From the NCBI RefSeq assembly GCF_014596475.1, contig NZ_MECJ01000030.1, positions 1 through 64,000 on the forward strand: 64,000 nucleotides of DNA. Direction: 5' to 3'. The notes beneath the pieces were generated by a model that saw only the letters and a program-made list of their open reading frames with translations, searched no databases and was not told the origin of the DNA. The translations under genes and the position numbers were made by a program. The stretch comes from Streptomyces sp. CBMA152 (GTDB taxonomy: Bacteria > Actinomycetota > Actinomycetes > Streptomycetales > Streptomycetaceae). The first letter of the stretch is position 1. The number at the start of each line of letters is the position of its first letter. Positions 27,463-39,031 of this stretch are shown here, in pieces.

Positions 27463-28893
27463 TCATGTCTGGCGTTCGAGGAGTACGTATCCGTACGCGA
27501 CACCCGTCATCGCGTACCGGGCGGACGGATGCAGCTGGCGGGCGTACTCCAGCGGGTCGCCCGCCCAGCCCGAGGTGTTGTCGAGCGCGATGTACTCCGG
27601 GATCACCCGCCGGGCGTCGCCGACCCACAGGACCCGGCAGCGGGAGGTGAGCCGCGAGATCGGCCCGACGTTCGCCTCGACGGTGGCGCCGTCCGGGATC
27701 CGGTCCAACATCCGCTCGCGCGCGCTCACTTCGGTGCTCTTGGCGTACGTGTCCGAATGGGTGAGCGCGGACAACGGCAGCGCCGTGGTCAGCGCGAGGG
27801 CCGCCGCGGCCGCGGCGGCGGGCAGCTGCCGGGCGTACGTACGCAGCCACGGGCGCGGGCTGCGGCGGCCGCTGTCCACGGCGTCGGCCAGGGCGAGCGC
27901 CAGGATCGGCATCAGGACGGCGCTGTAGTGCCAGTCGGTCGACCAGTAGTGGTCGTCGGAGGACAGGAACCGCCAGCCGATCGTCGGCACGGCGGCGAGC
28001 ATCAGCGGCGAGCGCAGCGCGAGCAGCCCGGTGGGCAGCAGCAGCCACAGCAGGGTGCGCAGCTTGGTGCCGGACGCGGTGAACGGCCCGGCGCCACTGG
28101 TCTTGCTCCAATAGTCGTACGCGCCGGTCGAGTTGAAGGCCGGTATCACCACCGTGAGGGTCAGCGCGACGGCGGCGATCCCGAAGGCCGCGACTCCGGC
28201 CGCGTACGCGGCGGTGCGCCGCGAGGTCCGCCGGGTGCGCAGCGCGACCACGGCCGCGATGGCCGCCACCGTCAGCCCCAGATCCTCCTTGACCAGGACG
28301 AGCGGCAGCGCCCAGAACAGCGCCGCCCGCCAGCGCCGGGCGAGGACCGCTTCGAGCGAGAAGGCGATCAGCGGCACCGCGAAGCAGATCTCGTGGAAGT
28401 CGAAGTCGGCGGCGCGCTGAAGGCCCCACGACAGGCCGTACGCGACCCCGAGCGCCAGCCCGGCGCCCCGCCCGAGCAGCCGGGCGGCGGCCCTTGTCAC
28501 CGGCACCGCCGAGAGCGCGAAGAGCGCGGACTGGGCGACGAGCAGCGTGACCGGGGTGGGGAAGATCCGGTAGACGGGGGCGAGCAGCGCGGTGACCGGG
28601 CTGAAGTGGTCGCCGAGGATGTTCGCACCCGGCCCCTTCAAGTCGGCGACGGGCGCCCGCAGATGGGCATAGCCGCGGATGGCCTGCTCGAAGATCCCGA
28701 GGTCCCAGGAGAGCGTCTCCATCCGCCGGAACCGGAGCACGGAGACGGTCGCGTACGCGGCGAACAGCGCGGCGGCGAGGACGTACGGGTCACGGGCGCC
28801 GGGTATTCGCCGACGCCCTTTTGATCCTGCTTCGTCGGATATGGGAGCGGGCTGAACCCTGTTTTCGGGCAGCGTGAGGAGAGCTCCGTGCAC
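27463..28893 (-). CDS. DUF2079 multi-pass membrane protein
   Basis: A 476-residue protein with about ten transmembrane segments and the DUF2079 hallmarks: TLSWDLGIFEQAIRGYAHL near residue 60, LGDHFSPVTALLAPVYRIFP, DFDFHEICFAVPLIAF and SSDDHYWSTDWHYSAVL. The acidic first loop (WDLGIFEQ) and overall shape resemble polyprenyl-sugar-dependent glycosyltransferases of the GT-C class, so a cell-surface glycosylation role is plausible but inferred. GTG at 28893 with AAGGA upstream. It is the third gene of an operon behind the ECF sigma factor and its membrane partner. Confidence 0.85.
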   Translation of the reverse strand: MHGALLTLPENRVQPAPISDEAGSKGRRRIPGARDPYVLAAALFAAYATVSVLRFRRMETLSWDLGIFEQAIRGYAHLRAPVADLKGPGANILGDHFSPVTALLAPVYRIFPTPVTLLVAQSALFALSAVPVTRAAARLLGRGAGLALGVAYGLSWGLQRAADFDFHEICFAVPLIAFSLEAVLARRWRAALFWALPLVLVKEDLGLTVAAIAAVVALRTRRTSRRTAAYAAGVAAFGIAAVALTLTVVIPAFNSTGAYDYWSKTSGAGPFTASGTKLRTLLWLLLPTGLLALRSPLMLAAVPTIGWRFLSSDDHYWSTDWHYSAVLMPILALALADAVDSGRRSPRPWLRTYARQLPAAAAAAALALTTALPLSALTHSDTYAKSTEVSARERMLDRIPDGATVEANVGPISRLTSRCRVLWVGDARRVIPEYIALDNTSGWAGDPLEYARQLHPSARYAMTGVAYGYVLLERQT

Positions 28894-28909
28894 GGTGAGG
28901 TCCTTGGGG

Positions 28910-29479
28910 TCAGCGGGTGCGGGGCGAGTGCGACGGGGTGGCGGTGGCGGTGCCCGTCGGGGGGCGGCCGTTCGCGTTCGGGTGCGTCGTCGGCGTGGGC
29001 GGGCTGCTGCCGGGGGAGGCGCCGACTGCGCCGTCGCCGGGTGAGCCGCTCGGGGTCATCAGCGGCGGGTTCGACGCGGACGGGGTGGCGTGGCCGGTCC
29101 CGCGGGGCGGGGAGGACAGGTCCGGGCGCCGGGACCCCGGCCGGTTCGACTCGGACCACGACGGTGACTCCGACGGCGGCGCGGGCGACTCCGAGACGCG
29201 CCGGGTCGGGGTCGACGGGTTGGCCGGAACCGTAGCGTCCGGCCCGCTCTGGAGCCGTACCGCGGCCACCGCACCCGTACCGGCGACCACGCACACGACA
29301 CACGCGGCGGTCGCGGCCAGATTGCGGCGGCGTCGGCGCAGCCCGCGCTCGGCGACCTTGGCGGGCGGCTGCGGCAGCACGCGCCGCCCGCCGTCGTCGG
29401 CGGCCCGCTTCAGCGCCCGGGCCAGCGCCGGATCGCGCTCGGGGCCGTCGCCGGGCCGGGAATCCCTGTTCTCAGACAC
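28910..29479 (-). CDS. Single-pass membrane protein, probable anti-sigma partner
   Basis: A 189-residue protein: a charged cytoplasmic N-terminus of about 50 residues (DPALARALKRAADDGGRR), one transmembrane helix (LAATAACVVCVVAGTGAVAAV, about residues 55-75) and a long Pro/Ser/Thr-rich outer tail. The GTG at 29479 lies inside the end of the sigma gene (eight-base overlap) behind GAGGAGGAG. Overlap with a SigE-type sigma gene and the topology suggest an anti-sigma factor, but no zinc-binding HxxxCxxC motif is present, so it is not of the ZAS class. Confidence 0.7.
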   Translation of the reverse strand: MSENRDSRPGDGPERDPALARALKRAADDGGRRVLPQPPAKVAERGLRRRRRNLAATAACVVCVVAGTGAVAAVRLQSGPDATVPANPSTPTRRVSESPAPPSESPSWSESNRPGSRRPDLSSPPRGTGHATPSASNPPLMTPSGSPGDGAVGASPGSSPPTPTTHPNANGRPPTGTATATPSHSPRTR

Positions 29480-29966
29480 CTTGCTCCTCCTCGGAGGTGA
29501 GGTGGGGCCGCAGCGCGGCGCGCGCACGGGAGAGATGCGTCTTCACGGTGCCGGTGGACAGGCCGGTCTCGGCGGCCACCTGCTCGACGGTGAGATCGCA
29601 GACGTAGTGCAGGACGGCGACGCGCCGCTGGCGCTCGGACAGCAGCCGCAGCGCGTCGACCAGGGCGACCGAGGAGGGGTCGGGGCCGTGCTCGGCCTCG
29701 GGGCGGCCGCCGCTGTGCAGCAGCCAGGCCTCACCGGCGCGCTTGCCGCGCCGCCACCGGCTCACCGCGAGCCGCCAGGCGACGGTGCGGATCCACGCCT
29801 CGGGCCCGGCCTCGCGCAGCAGTTTCGCGCGGCGCCCCCAGGCCCGTACGAACGCCTCCTGGACGACGTCCTGCGCCTCGTGGAGGTCGCCGGTCATGAG
29901 GTAGAGCTGCCCGACAAGCCGGGTGACCGAGTGAGCGTAGAACTCCTCGAACTCGTCGTCGGTCAA
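29472..29966 (-). CDS. ECF sigma factor, SigE family
   Basis: A 164-residue extracytoplasmic-function sigma factor. Region 2 runs from EFEEFYAHSVTRLVGQLYLMTGDLHEAQDVVQEAFVRAW to AWIRTVAWRLAVSRWRR; region 4 has LLSERQRRVAVLHYVCDLTVEQVAAETGLSTGTVKTHLSRARAALR. It directs RNA polymerase to its own promoters. TTG at 29966 is the only reasonable start, with GGGAG upstream, and this rare codon may keep expression low. First gene of a sigma/membrane partner/DUF2079 operon. A nine-base inverted repeat lies just upstream. Confidence 0.92.
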   Translation of the reverse strand: MTDDEFEEFYAHSVTRLVGQLYLMTGDLHEAQDVVQEAFVRAWGRRAKLLREAGPEAWIRTVAWRLAVSRWRRGKRAGEAWLLHSGGRPEAEHGPDPSSVALVDALRLLSERQRRVAVLHYVCDLTVEQVAAETGLSTGTVKTHLSRARAALRPHLTSEEEQGV

Positions 29967-29987
29967 AGCGGCTCCCGTCGGCTGGAC

Positions 29988-30009
29988 AGACCTGTCGGCG
30001 GACAGGTCT
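29988..30009. promoter_or_regulatory. Inverted repeat upstream of the ECF sigma gene
   Basis: AGACCTGTC-GGCG-GACAGGTCT: nine-base perfect arms, 21 bp upstream of the TTG start. It could be an operator or a leader hairpin that limits translation of the sigma factor. Confidence 0.5.
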
Positions 30010-30024
30010 CACGGGATGTACGCC

Positions 30025-30065
30025 TGACGGCGGCCGTCCGGTTGACAGGCCGCCGTCATTTTTTT
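30025..30065 (+). terminator. T-tailed terminator facing the plus strand
   Basis: TGACGGCGG pairs with CCGCCGTCA, extended by GCC-type pairs, and is followed by seven T residues on the plus strand. All nearby genes are on the minus strand, so the T-tailed orientation is opposite to them. On the minus strand the hairpin follows the acyltransferase promoterless gap between the two transcription units. Confidence 0.7.
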
Positions 30066-30102
30066 CGGAAGTTTCCCGGAGCCGAAGTTTCCCAGGTGGG
30101 GC

Positions 30103-31263
30103 TCAGAGCTGCTGGAGCCCCCGCTTGAGCCGCTTGGCGAGCGGGCGCTCGACGAACCGGTGGACCAGCCAGGCCATCAGCAGCATGAACACGATCAGGC
30201 CGCTGACCAGCGGGATCGGCCGTACATACGGGGAGAGCGAGCCGATGATCTCCCAGCCGATGTACTCGTGGAGCAGATAGAGGGGATAGGTCAGCGCGCC
30301 CGCGTACGGCAGCCAGCGCCACTGGATCCAGTTGAGCTTCCCCGTAGCGACCAGGCCCATGATCGCGAAGCAGGCGGCGATGACCAGGGGCACCGGCCAG
30401 TACGGCATGGGGTGCGCCAGGCGCTCCTGCGAGTGCCGCCAGGTGGCGTGGGCGGCGGGCAGCGAGGCAGCGGCGCAGAACAGCACGATGCCGGTGAGCA
30501 TCAGGTTCGGCCGGAACCGGTACATCAGATAGAACGCGACACCCGCGATGAAGTACCAGCTGTTGTCCGGCATCACGATCATCCGGAGCGTGCTGTCGTC
30601 GGACTGGTAGGTGAGCGCGCTGGCCACCGCCCAGACGGAGCAGAAGACGATCAGGCGGCGGTAGGTGAGCCCGCGCCATGCGATCACTGCGAACAGCAAA
30701 TAGAACCGGAGTTCGGCGAAGAGGGTCCAGTAGACGCTGTCGACGTGCTCGACGCCGAGCGGCTCCTGGAACATCGTCAGGTTCGTGGCGACGTCGGAGA
30801 GCGAGAGCGGCCTCATCCCGCCCGGAACCGCCGCCACCACGATCGTGGTCGCGATCACCGCGAACCAGTACGCCGGGTAGAGCCGCACCACGCGCGAGAC
30901 GAAGAACGACTGCAGTGGTTTGCCCCACGTACTCATGCAGATGACGAAGCCACTGATGAGGAAGAAGAGCTGTACGCCGAGCCAGCCGTAGGCGGAGACC
31001 GCGTAAGTGGCCGGGAACCGGGCCCTGGAGTCTGTTTCCGGCCATCGTCCGCTGAGCGCCATGTAGTGGAACATCACCACGGTGAGGGCGGCGAGGAGAC
31101 GCAGTCCGTCGAGCGCGTAGATACGGCTCGGCCGGGCCCCCTCGACGGCGGGGCCGGTGCGTTGCTGGGTGCCGGTGCTCGGGAGCGCCGGCTCGGGCTG
31201 AAGGAGCGCTGTCCGCGCCTGGTCGGGCATGTCGAGCGGGTTCCCCTCGGGCACTGATGTCAT
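30103..31263 (-). CDS. Acyltransferase 3 family membrane protein
   Basis: A protein of about 386 residues with ten or so transmembrane segments, of the acyltransferase-3 (OafA/NolL-type) family that O-acylates surface sugars and other exported molecules. It opens with RIYALDGLRLLAALTVVMFHY, containing the conserved Arg/Asp and the catalytic His of the family; FFLISGFVICMSTW and SRVVRLYPAYWFAV follow. The start is uncertain: ATG at 31263 lacks a clear ribosome site, and a TTG at 31344 would add 27 residues. Divergent from mfd. The acceptor is unknown. Confidence 0.85.
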   Translation of the reverse strand: MTSVPEGNPLDMPDQARTALLQPEPALPSTGTQQRTGPAVEGARPSRIYALDGLRLLAALTVVMFHYMALSGRWPETDSRARFPATYAVSAYGWLGVQLFFLISGFVICMSTWGKPLQSFFVSRVVRLYPAYWFAVIATTIVVAAVPGGMRPLSLSDVATNLTMFQEPLGVEHVDSVYWTLFAELRFYLLFAVIAWRGLTYRRLIVFCSVWAVASALTYQSDDSTLRMIVMPDNSWYFIAGVAFYLMYRFRPNLMLTGIVLFCAAASLPAAHATWRHSQERLAHPMPYWPVPLVIAACFAIMGLVATGKLNWIQWRWLPYAGALTYPLYLLHEYIGWEIIGSLSPYVRPIPLVSGLIVFMLLMAWLVHRFVERPLAKRLKRGLQQL

Positions 31264-31514
31264 GGCCTGCGCCGCGACGCCGCCGTCTGGCTCGGGGCGA
31301 AAGGCACGTCCGCCGGAGCCTATGGCGTTCCACAAGATTTGCAAAGGCTCACCCTTTGCTCAGGACTACCACGACCGGGGTGATTCGGCCCACCTGATGG
31401 CCTGGACAGGTGTACGCGGGCGGCTGTCGGTGGTGCGTCGTAGGCTGGGAGCCCCCGGCCCGTGTGACGTGTCGGGTGGTTCGCGTTGCCCTCTCCCCGG
31501 GATGGATGCCCTTC

Positions 31515-35048
<3,534 letters not shown>

Positions 35049-35054
35049 GGATCA

Positions 35055-35085
35055 GCGACCGCCCGTGTTGCGCGCGGGCGGTCGC
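35055..35085 (+). terminator. mfd terminator
   Basis: GCGACCGCCCG pairs with CGGGCGGTCGC around TGTTGCGCG, seven bases after the mfd stop. Confidence 0.85.
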
Positions 35086-35189
35086 CCTCTCGCGCGCAGT
35101 ACGCCTTCACGCCGCTCTGGCCGCCGGTTCGCGGGGTAGGACTTCATAGGATTGCCGGGTTCCGCCAACTCCTGTGAGGACGGCCCGCT

Positions 35190-35888
35190 GTGTTGCGTAC
35201 GTATCGAACTGCCCTGCCCGCCGCGCTGCTCGCGACGGCACTCGCTCTCACCGGCTGCTCCGATTCCAAGTCCGACTCCAGTAAGGGCAAGTCCGGTGCG
35301 CCCGCACCCGCCGGGCCCGCCGCGAAGGGGACGGCGCTCGCCGCCGTCGACTCGCTGCCCGTCAAGGGACGCGCCGCCAAGACCGGCTACACCCGGGACC
35401 AGTTCGGCAAGGGCTGGACCGACACCGACTCCAACGGCTGCGCCACCCGCGAGGACATACTCAAGCGGGACCTCAAGGACGTGAAGCTGAAGAACAAGTG
35501 CGACGTCGCGTCCGGGACGCTCAACCAGGACCTGTACACCGGCCAGAGCATCAAGTTCGTGCGGGGCGCCAGCAAGGTCGACATCGACCATGTGGTGGCG
35601 CTCTCGGACGCCTGGCAGAAGGGCGCCCAGCAGTGGGACAAGAAGAAGCGGGTGGCCTTCGCCAATGACCCGCTGAACCTGCTGGCCGTCGACGCGAGCG
35701 CGAACCGCCGCAAGAGCGACGGGGACGCGGCGACCTGGCTGCCCACGTTCGCCGGCGGCCGCTGCCCGTACGTGGCCGACCAGGTGGCGGTCAAGGTCAA
35801 GTACCAGCTGTGGGTGACGGACGCGGAGAAGGCCGCGATGAAGAAGGTGCTCACCGAGTGCCCCCAGCAGAAGGTGCCTACGGGGTGA
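35190..35888 (+). CDS. Secreted HNH-family nuclease lipoprotein (DUF1524/GmrSD C-terminal type)
   Basis: A 232-residue exported protein. The signal ends in a lipobox (ALTGC, Cys about 23), followed by a Lys/Ser linker. The body matches the HNH/DUF1524 family common in actinobacterial secreted nucleases: GYTRDQFGKGWTDTDSNGCATREDIL, the catalytic VDIDHVVALSDAW, NDPLNLLAVDASANRRKSDGDAATWLP. The DHVV His and the Asn/Asn-Arg set form the expected metal-finger site. It would degrade extracellular DNA or RNA at the cell surface. GTG at 35190 with GAGGAC upstream. Confidence 0.88.
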   Translation: MLRTYRTALPAALLATALALTGCSDSKSDSSKGKSGAPAPAGPAAKGTALAAVDSLPVKGRAAKTGYTRDQFGKGWTDTDSNGCATREDILKRDLKDVKLKNKCDVASGTLNQDLYTGQSIKFVRGASKVDIDHVVALSDAWQKGAQQWDKKKRVAFANDPLNLLAVDASANRRKSDGDAATWLPTFAGGRCPYVADQVAVKVKYQLWVTDAEKAAMKKVLTECPQQKVPTG

Positions 35889-35893
35889 GGACC

Positions 35894-35962
35894 GACGGGC
35901 TGAGTGCGTGAGGGGGTGACGGGCCCGGTCCCGCGCGGTCCGGGCTGCCGCCTCAGCCCGTC
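35894..35962. terminator. Long inverted repeat between convergent genes
   Basis: GACGGGCTGA pairs with TCAGCCCGTC over 69 bases, with smaller GC-rich hairpins inside. The right arm overlaps the last codons of the minus-strand gene. A bidirectional terminator is likely. Confidence 0.6.
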
Positions 35963-36654
35963 TTCACCCAGTCCTGGCAGCCGTTGCTCTTGAAGTACGC
36001 GTCGCCCGCGTCGATCGTCACGATCGCCGTGCCGGTCACGTTGTCGTTCGCGGCGATCGAGTCCATGCCGTGCGACGCGTCCTTGGCACGCTCCCAGTAG
36101 CACTTGTCGTCCGTGTTCCCCATCGACTTGTACGTGCCGGGCGCGATGTCGACGCCCACCTTGAACATGCCCCCGGCGCCCCTGAGGGTGCTCTTCGGGG
36201 TGCCCGTGGCCTTGGGGTCGACGAGCTGCCAGTCCTTGCAGCCGCTGGTCTTGAAGATCTTGTCGCCCGCCGCGACGGTGACGTAACTGGTGCCCGTCAC
36301 ATTGTCGTTGGCGGTGATCGCGTCCGGGCTGCCCGAGGCGTCCTTGGCGCGCTCCCAGTAGCAGCCGTCCTTGTTGCCGCTGCTCACATAGGTGCCGGGC
36401 TTGATGTCCGAGCCGACCTCGTAGCTGCCGTCGCCGCCCAGTCCCTTGGGCTTCGCAGCCTTCTTGGCCTCCGCCTTCTTGGGCGTGTCCGCCTTCTTGG
36501 CAGCGTCCTGCGTGGTCGCGCTCGTCGAGGACTTGTCGTCCGAGCCGCCGCCGGAGCCGACCGCGCCGCCTATCGCGATCACCGCGACGACCGCGCCGAC
36601 GCCCGTGAGGACCTTGTGGCGGGCGAACCAGTTGCGCTGCTTCTGCTGAGACAT
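35953..36654 (-). CDS. Membrane-anchored protein with two copies of an unnamed domain
   Basis: A 233-residue protein of unknown function. A basic N-terminus (MSQQKQRNWFARHK) is followed by one hydrophobic helix (VLTGVGAVVAVIAIGGAVG), a Lys/Ala-rich linker of about 50 residues, and two copies of a module of about 70 residues. Each copy has (Y/F)(E/K)VG(S/V)DI(K/A)PGTY followed by CYWERAKDAS, then (I/T)AANDNVTG, and ends with a GC(K/Q)DW motif. Each repeat has two conserved Cys that could pair outside the cell. It is probably anchored with the repeats exposed. The minus-strand promoter is described separately. Confidence 0.75.
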   Translation of the reverse strand: MSQQKQRNWFARHKVLTGVGAVVAVIAIGGAVGSGGGSDDKSSTSATTQDAAKKADTPKKAEAKKAAKPKGLGGDGSYEVGSDIKPGTYVSSGNKDGCYWERAKDASGSPDAITANDNVTGTSYVTVAAGDKIFKTSGCKDWQLVDPKATGTPKSTLRGAGGMFKVGVDIAPGTYKSMGNTDDKCYWERAKDASHGMDSIAANDNVTGTAIVTIDAGDAYFKSNGCQDWVKTG

Positions 36655-36703
36655 GGCGGAGCCTTTCCGACGGGCCCGATGGGCCGTTCGAACCGATGGG
36701 TTA

Positions 36704-36732
36704 ATCACAACAGAGACTGTGAACCGAGTCAA
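36704..36732 (-). promoter_or_regulatory. Sigma-70-like promoter for the duplicated-domain gene
   Basis: On the minus strand TTGACT (36732-36727) and TGTGAT (36709-36704) are separated by exactly 17 bases, 50 bases upstream of the ATG at 36654. A GTGAAC hexamer lies within the spacer. Confidence 0.6.
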
Positions 36733-36760
36733 CATGATTCACAGTGCTTCACCTGTTCAC
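36719..36760. promoter_or_regulatory. GTGAAC/GTTCAC box cluster in the methylase promoter region
   Basis: GTGAAC at 36719, TTCAC at 36738 and 36748, and GTTCAC at 36755 form a cluster of direct and inverted half-sites in the gap between the duplicated-domain gene and the methylase. The same hexamer recurs inside the methylase gene. Confidence 0.5.
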
Positions 36761-36830
36761 TCGCGTGTATGGATCGCTTGTTCGGTGCTCGCTATGCTGG
36801 ACGCCACAACAGACGAGGGGAGTCGGGCCC

Positions 36831-38921
36831 GTGCCGGACAACGCAGCAGAGGTGACCGCTGCCGGAATCGCCCGGCTCGCCGGGGTGGGCCGGGCGGCGG
36901 TCAGCAACTGGCGGCGCCGCCACCCCGACTTCCCCAAGCCCGTCGGCGGCACCGAGACCAGCCCGGCCTTCGCGCTCGGCGAGGTCGAGCAGTGGCTGCG
37001 CGACCAGGGAAAACTCGCCGAGGTCCCCCTCCGTGAACGCGTCTGGCAGCAGCTGACCGGCCACCCCGCCGGCGCCGTCGCGGGCCTGGTCCACGCGGGC
37101 TGCGCGCTCCTTGTCGTACGAGAGCGGCCGGAGCAGTGGTTCCAGCTGACCGCGCTCCCGGACCAGCAGATGGCGGAGCTGCTCGCGCACCTCCTGGAGG
37201 ATGTGGCGGTTCACGGCCTCCCTGTGAACACCCCGGACGCTGTGAACACGTCAGGTGCCGTGACGACCCGGGACGCTGTGAACACCCCGAGCGCCGCCGA
37301 CCTCGCTCCCTCCGTCCCGCTGCTGCGCGGGGTCGGGGAGCTCGCCGCCGAGCTGGGGGCCCGGCAGACGTTCGAGTTCCTGCTCGGCCGCCATCTCGAC
37401 GCCAACCCGCGCCAGTACACCCTCACCCCGCCCGGCCCCGCCGAGCTGATGGCCGCGCTCGCGCTCGGCTCGTCGGCGGGCTCCGTGCTCGACCCCGCGT
37501 GCGGCACCGGCACGCTGCTGCGGGCGGTCGAGCACGCCGACGCGGTGTACGGGCAGGACGCCGACCCCGATCTCGCCGCGCTCACCGGGCTGCGGCTCGC
37601 CCTGCACGGCCGCGCCGAGGTCCGTACCGCCGCAGCCGACTCGCTGCGCGCCGACGCCTTCACCGGCCTCGCCGTCGACGCGGTCCTGTGCCACCCGCCG
37701 TTCAACGAGCGCAACTGGGGCCATGACGAGCTCGCGTACGACCCGCGCTGGGAGTACGGACTGCCCGCCCGCACCGAGTCCGAACTCGCCTGGGTGCAGC
37801 ACGCGGTGGCGCGGCTGCGCGAGGGCGGCACCGCCGTGCTCCTGATGCCCCCGGCCGCCGCATCCCGCCGCTCCGGCCGCCGTATCCGCGCCGGGCTGCT
37901 GCGTCGGGGAGCGCTGCGCGCGGTGATCGCGCTGCCCGCCGGAGCCGCGCCCCCGTACGGAATTCCCCTCCACCTGTGGGTGCTGCGCAGGCCCGGTGCG
38001 GGCAGCCCGCCCGCGCCCGAGCTGCTGCTCGTCGACGCCGCCGGGCTGCCGGGCGCCGCCGAGGCGGGCCGCGACAAGCTGCCCTGGCAGGCCGTGCAGA
38101 GCGCGGTCCTGGACGCCTGGGCACCGTTCGAGCGGGACGGCACCGCCGAGGAGCAGCCGGGGCTCAGCCGCTCGGTTCCGGTGCTCGAACTCCTCGACGA
38201 CGACGTGGACCTGGCCCCCGCCCGTCATCTGCCGCCCCCGGCCGCGGCGGGCGGCGCCGACGCGCTCGACGCCGTACGCGAGGAGCTGGGCGTGACCCTG
38301 CGGCGCACCGCCGAGCTCACGCCCCCGCCCGCCCCCGTCGCCCCGCACCCGGGAGCCCGGCTGCCGCTCACCACGGTCGGCGAACTCGCCCGCGCGGGCG
38401 CCCTGGTGCTGCGCTCGGGCGGCGCGGGCACCTCCGCCTCCGGCGTGCCGGTCCTGACCGAGTACGACGTCCTCAACGGCACCGCCCCCTCCGGCACCCT
38501 GCCCGACGGCCCCGCCGAGGAGCCGGTGCTCACCGCACCCGGCGACGTCGTCGTGCCGGTGCTCGGCGGCGGCGCCGTCGCGCGCGTCGTCGACGAGGCC
38601 ACCGCCGGGGCCGCGCTCGGCCGAGGGCTTCAGCTGCTGCGGCCCGAACCGGTCGCCCTGGACCCCTGGTTCCTCGCCGGTTTCCTGCGCTCCACCGCCA
38701 ACAACCGGCAGGCCAGCAGCTATATGACGACCGCGTCCCGGCTCGATGTGCGCCGCCTCCAGCTGCCCCGCCTGCCGCTTGCCGAACAGCGCGGCTACGG
38801 CGAGCGGTTCCGCGCCCTGGCCGCGTTCGAGGACGCGCTGCGGCTCGCGGGCAGGCTCGGCGAGCAACTGGTGCAGGGGCTGCACGACGGGCTGACGGAC
38901 GGGGTCGTACGGCCCGAGTAG
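36831..38921 (+). CDS. Orphan HTH / N6-adenine methylase-like / specificity-like fusion protein
   Basis: A 696-residue cytoplasmic protein. Residues 8-55 form a helix-turn-helix of the AlpA/MerR-like kind (AGIARLAGVGRAAVSNWRRR, then FALGEVEQWLRDQGK). Residues about 185-470 are a HsdM-type methylase fold: motif I DPACGTG at 221-227, and the motif IV position reads H288-P-P-F, where N6-adenine enzymes have (N/D/S)PP(F/Y). Residues about 510-690 resemble a type I specificity half (LTTVGELARAGALVLRSG, then GDVVVPVLGGGAVARVV and ASSYMTTASRLDVRRLQLPRLPLAEQ). No restriction subunit is nearby. Between the HTH and methylase parts are four six-residue repeats (about 132-155). GTG start with GAGGGGAG upstream. 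Confidence 0.82.
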   Translation: MPDNAAEVTAAGIARLAGVGRAAVSNWRRRHPDFPKPVGGTETSPAFALGEVEQWLRDQGKLAEVPLRERVWQQLTGHPAGAVAGLVHAGCALLVVRERPEQWFQLTALPDQQMAELLAHLLEDVAVHGLPVNTPDAVNTSGAVTTRDAVNTPSAADLAPSVPLLRGVGELAAELGARQTFEFLLGRHLDANPRQYTLTPPGPAELMAALALGSSAGSVLDPACGTGTLLRAVEHADAVYGQDADPDLAALTGLRLALHGRAEVRTAAADSLRADAFTGLAVDAVLCHPPFNERNWGHDELAYDPRWEYGLPARTESELAWVQHAVARLREGGTAVLLMPPAAASRRSGRRIRAGLLRRGALRAVIALPAGAAPPYGIPLHLWVLRRPGAGSPPAPELLLVDAAGLPGAAEAGRDKLPWQAVQSAVLDAWAPFERDGTAEEQPGLSRSVPVLELLDDDVDLAPARHLPPPAAAGGADALDAVREELGVTLRRTAELTPPPAPVAPHPGARLPLTTVGELARAGALVLRSGGAGTSASGVPVLTEYDVLNGTAPSGTLPDGPAEEPVLTAPGDVVVPVLGGGAVARVVDEATAGAALGRGLQLLRPEPVALDPWFLAGFLRSTANNRQASSYMTTASRLDVRRLQLPRLPLAEQRGYGERFRALAAFEDALRLAGRLGEQLVQGLHDGLTDGVVRPE
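37224..37295 (+). repeat. Four in-frame 18-nt repeats inside the methylase gene
   Basis: Units start at 37224, 37242, 37260 and 37278, most beginning GTGAACAC, and encode VNTPDA, VNTSGA, VTTRDA and VNTPSA. An inverted GTTCAC lies at 37209-37214. Confidence 0.85.
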
Positions 38922-39031
38922 ATCCGGACCGGAAAGTTCCGCCCCGGCCTCTCTGACCTGGGTGGACCCTGACCGGGCGGCACCTTTACGCTCTGGCCAG
39001 CCATGTACGTACCGCCCTGTCAGGAGCACGG

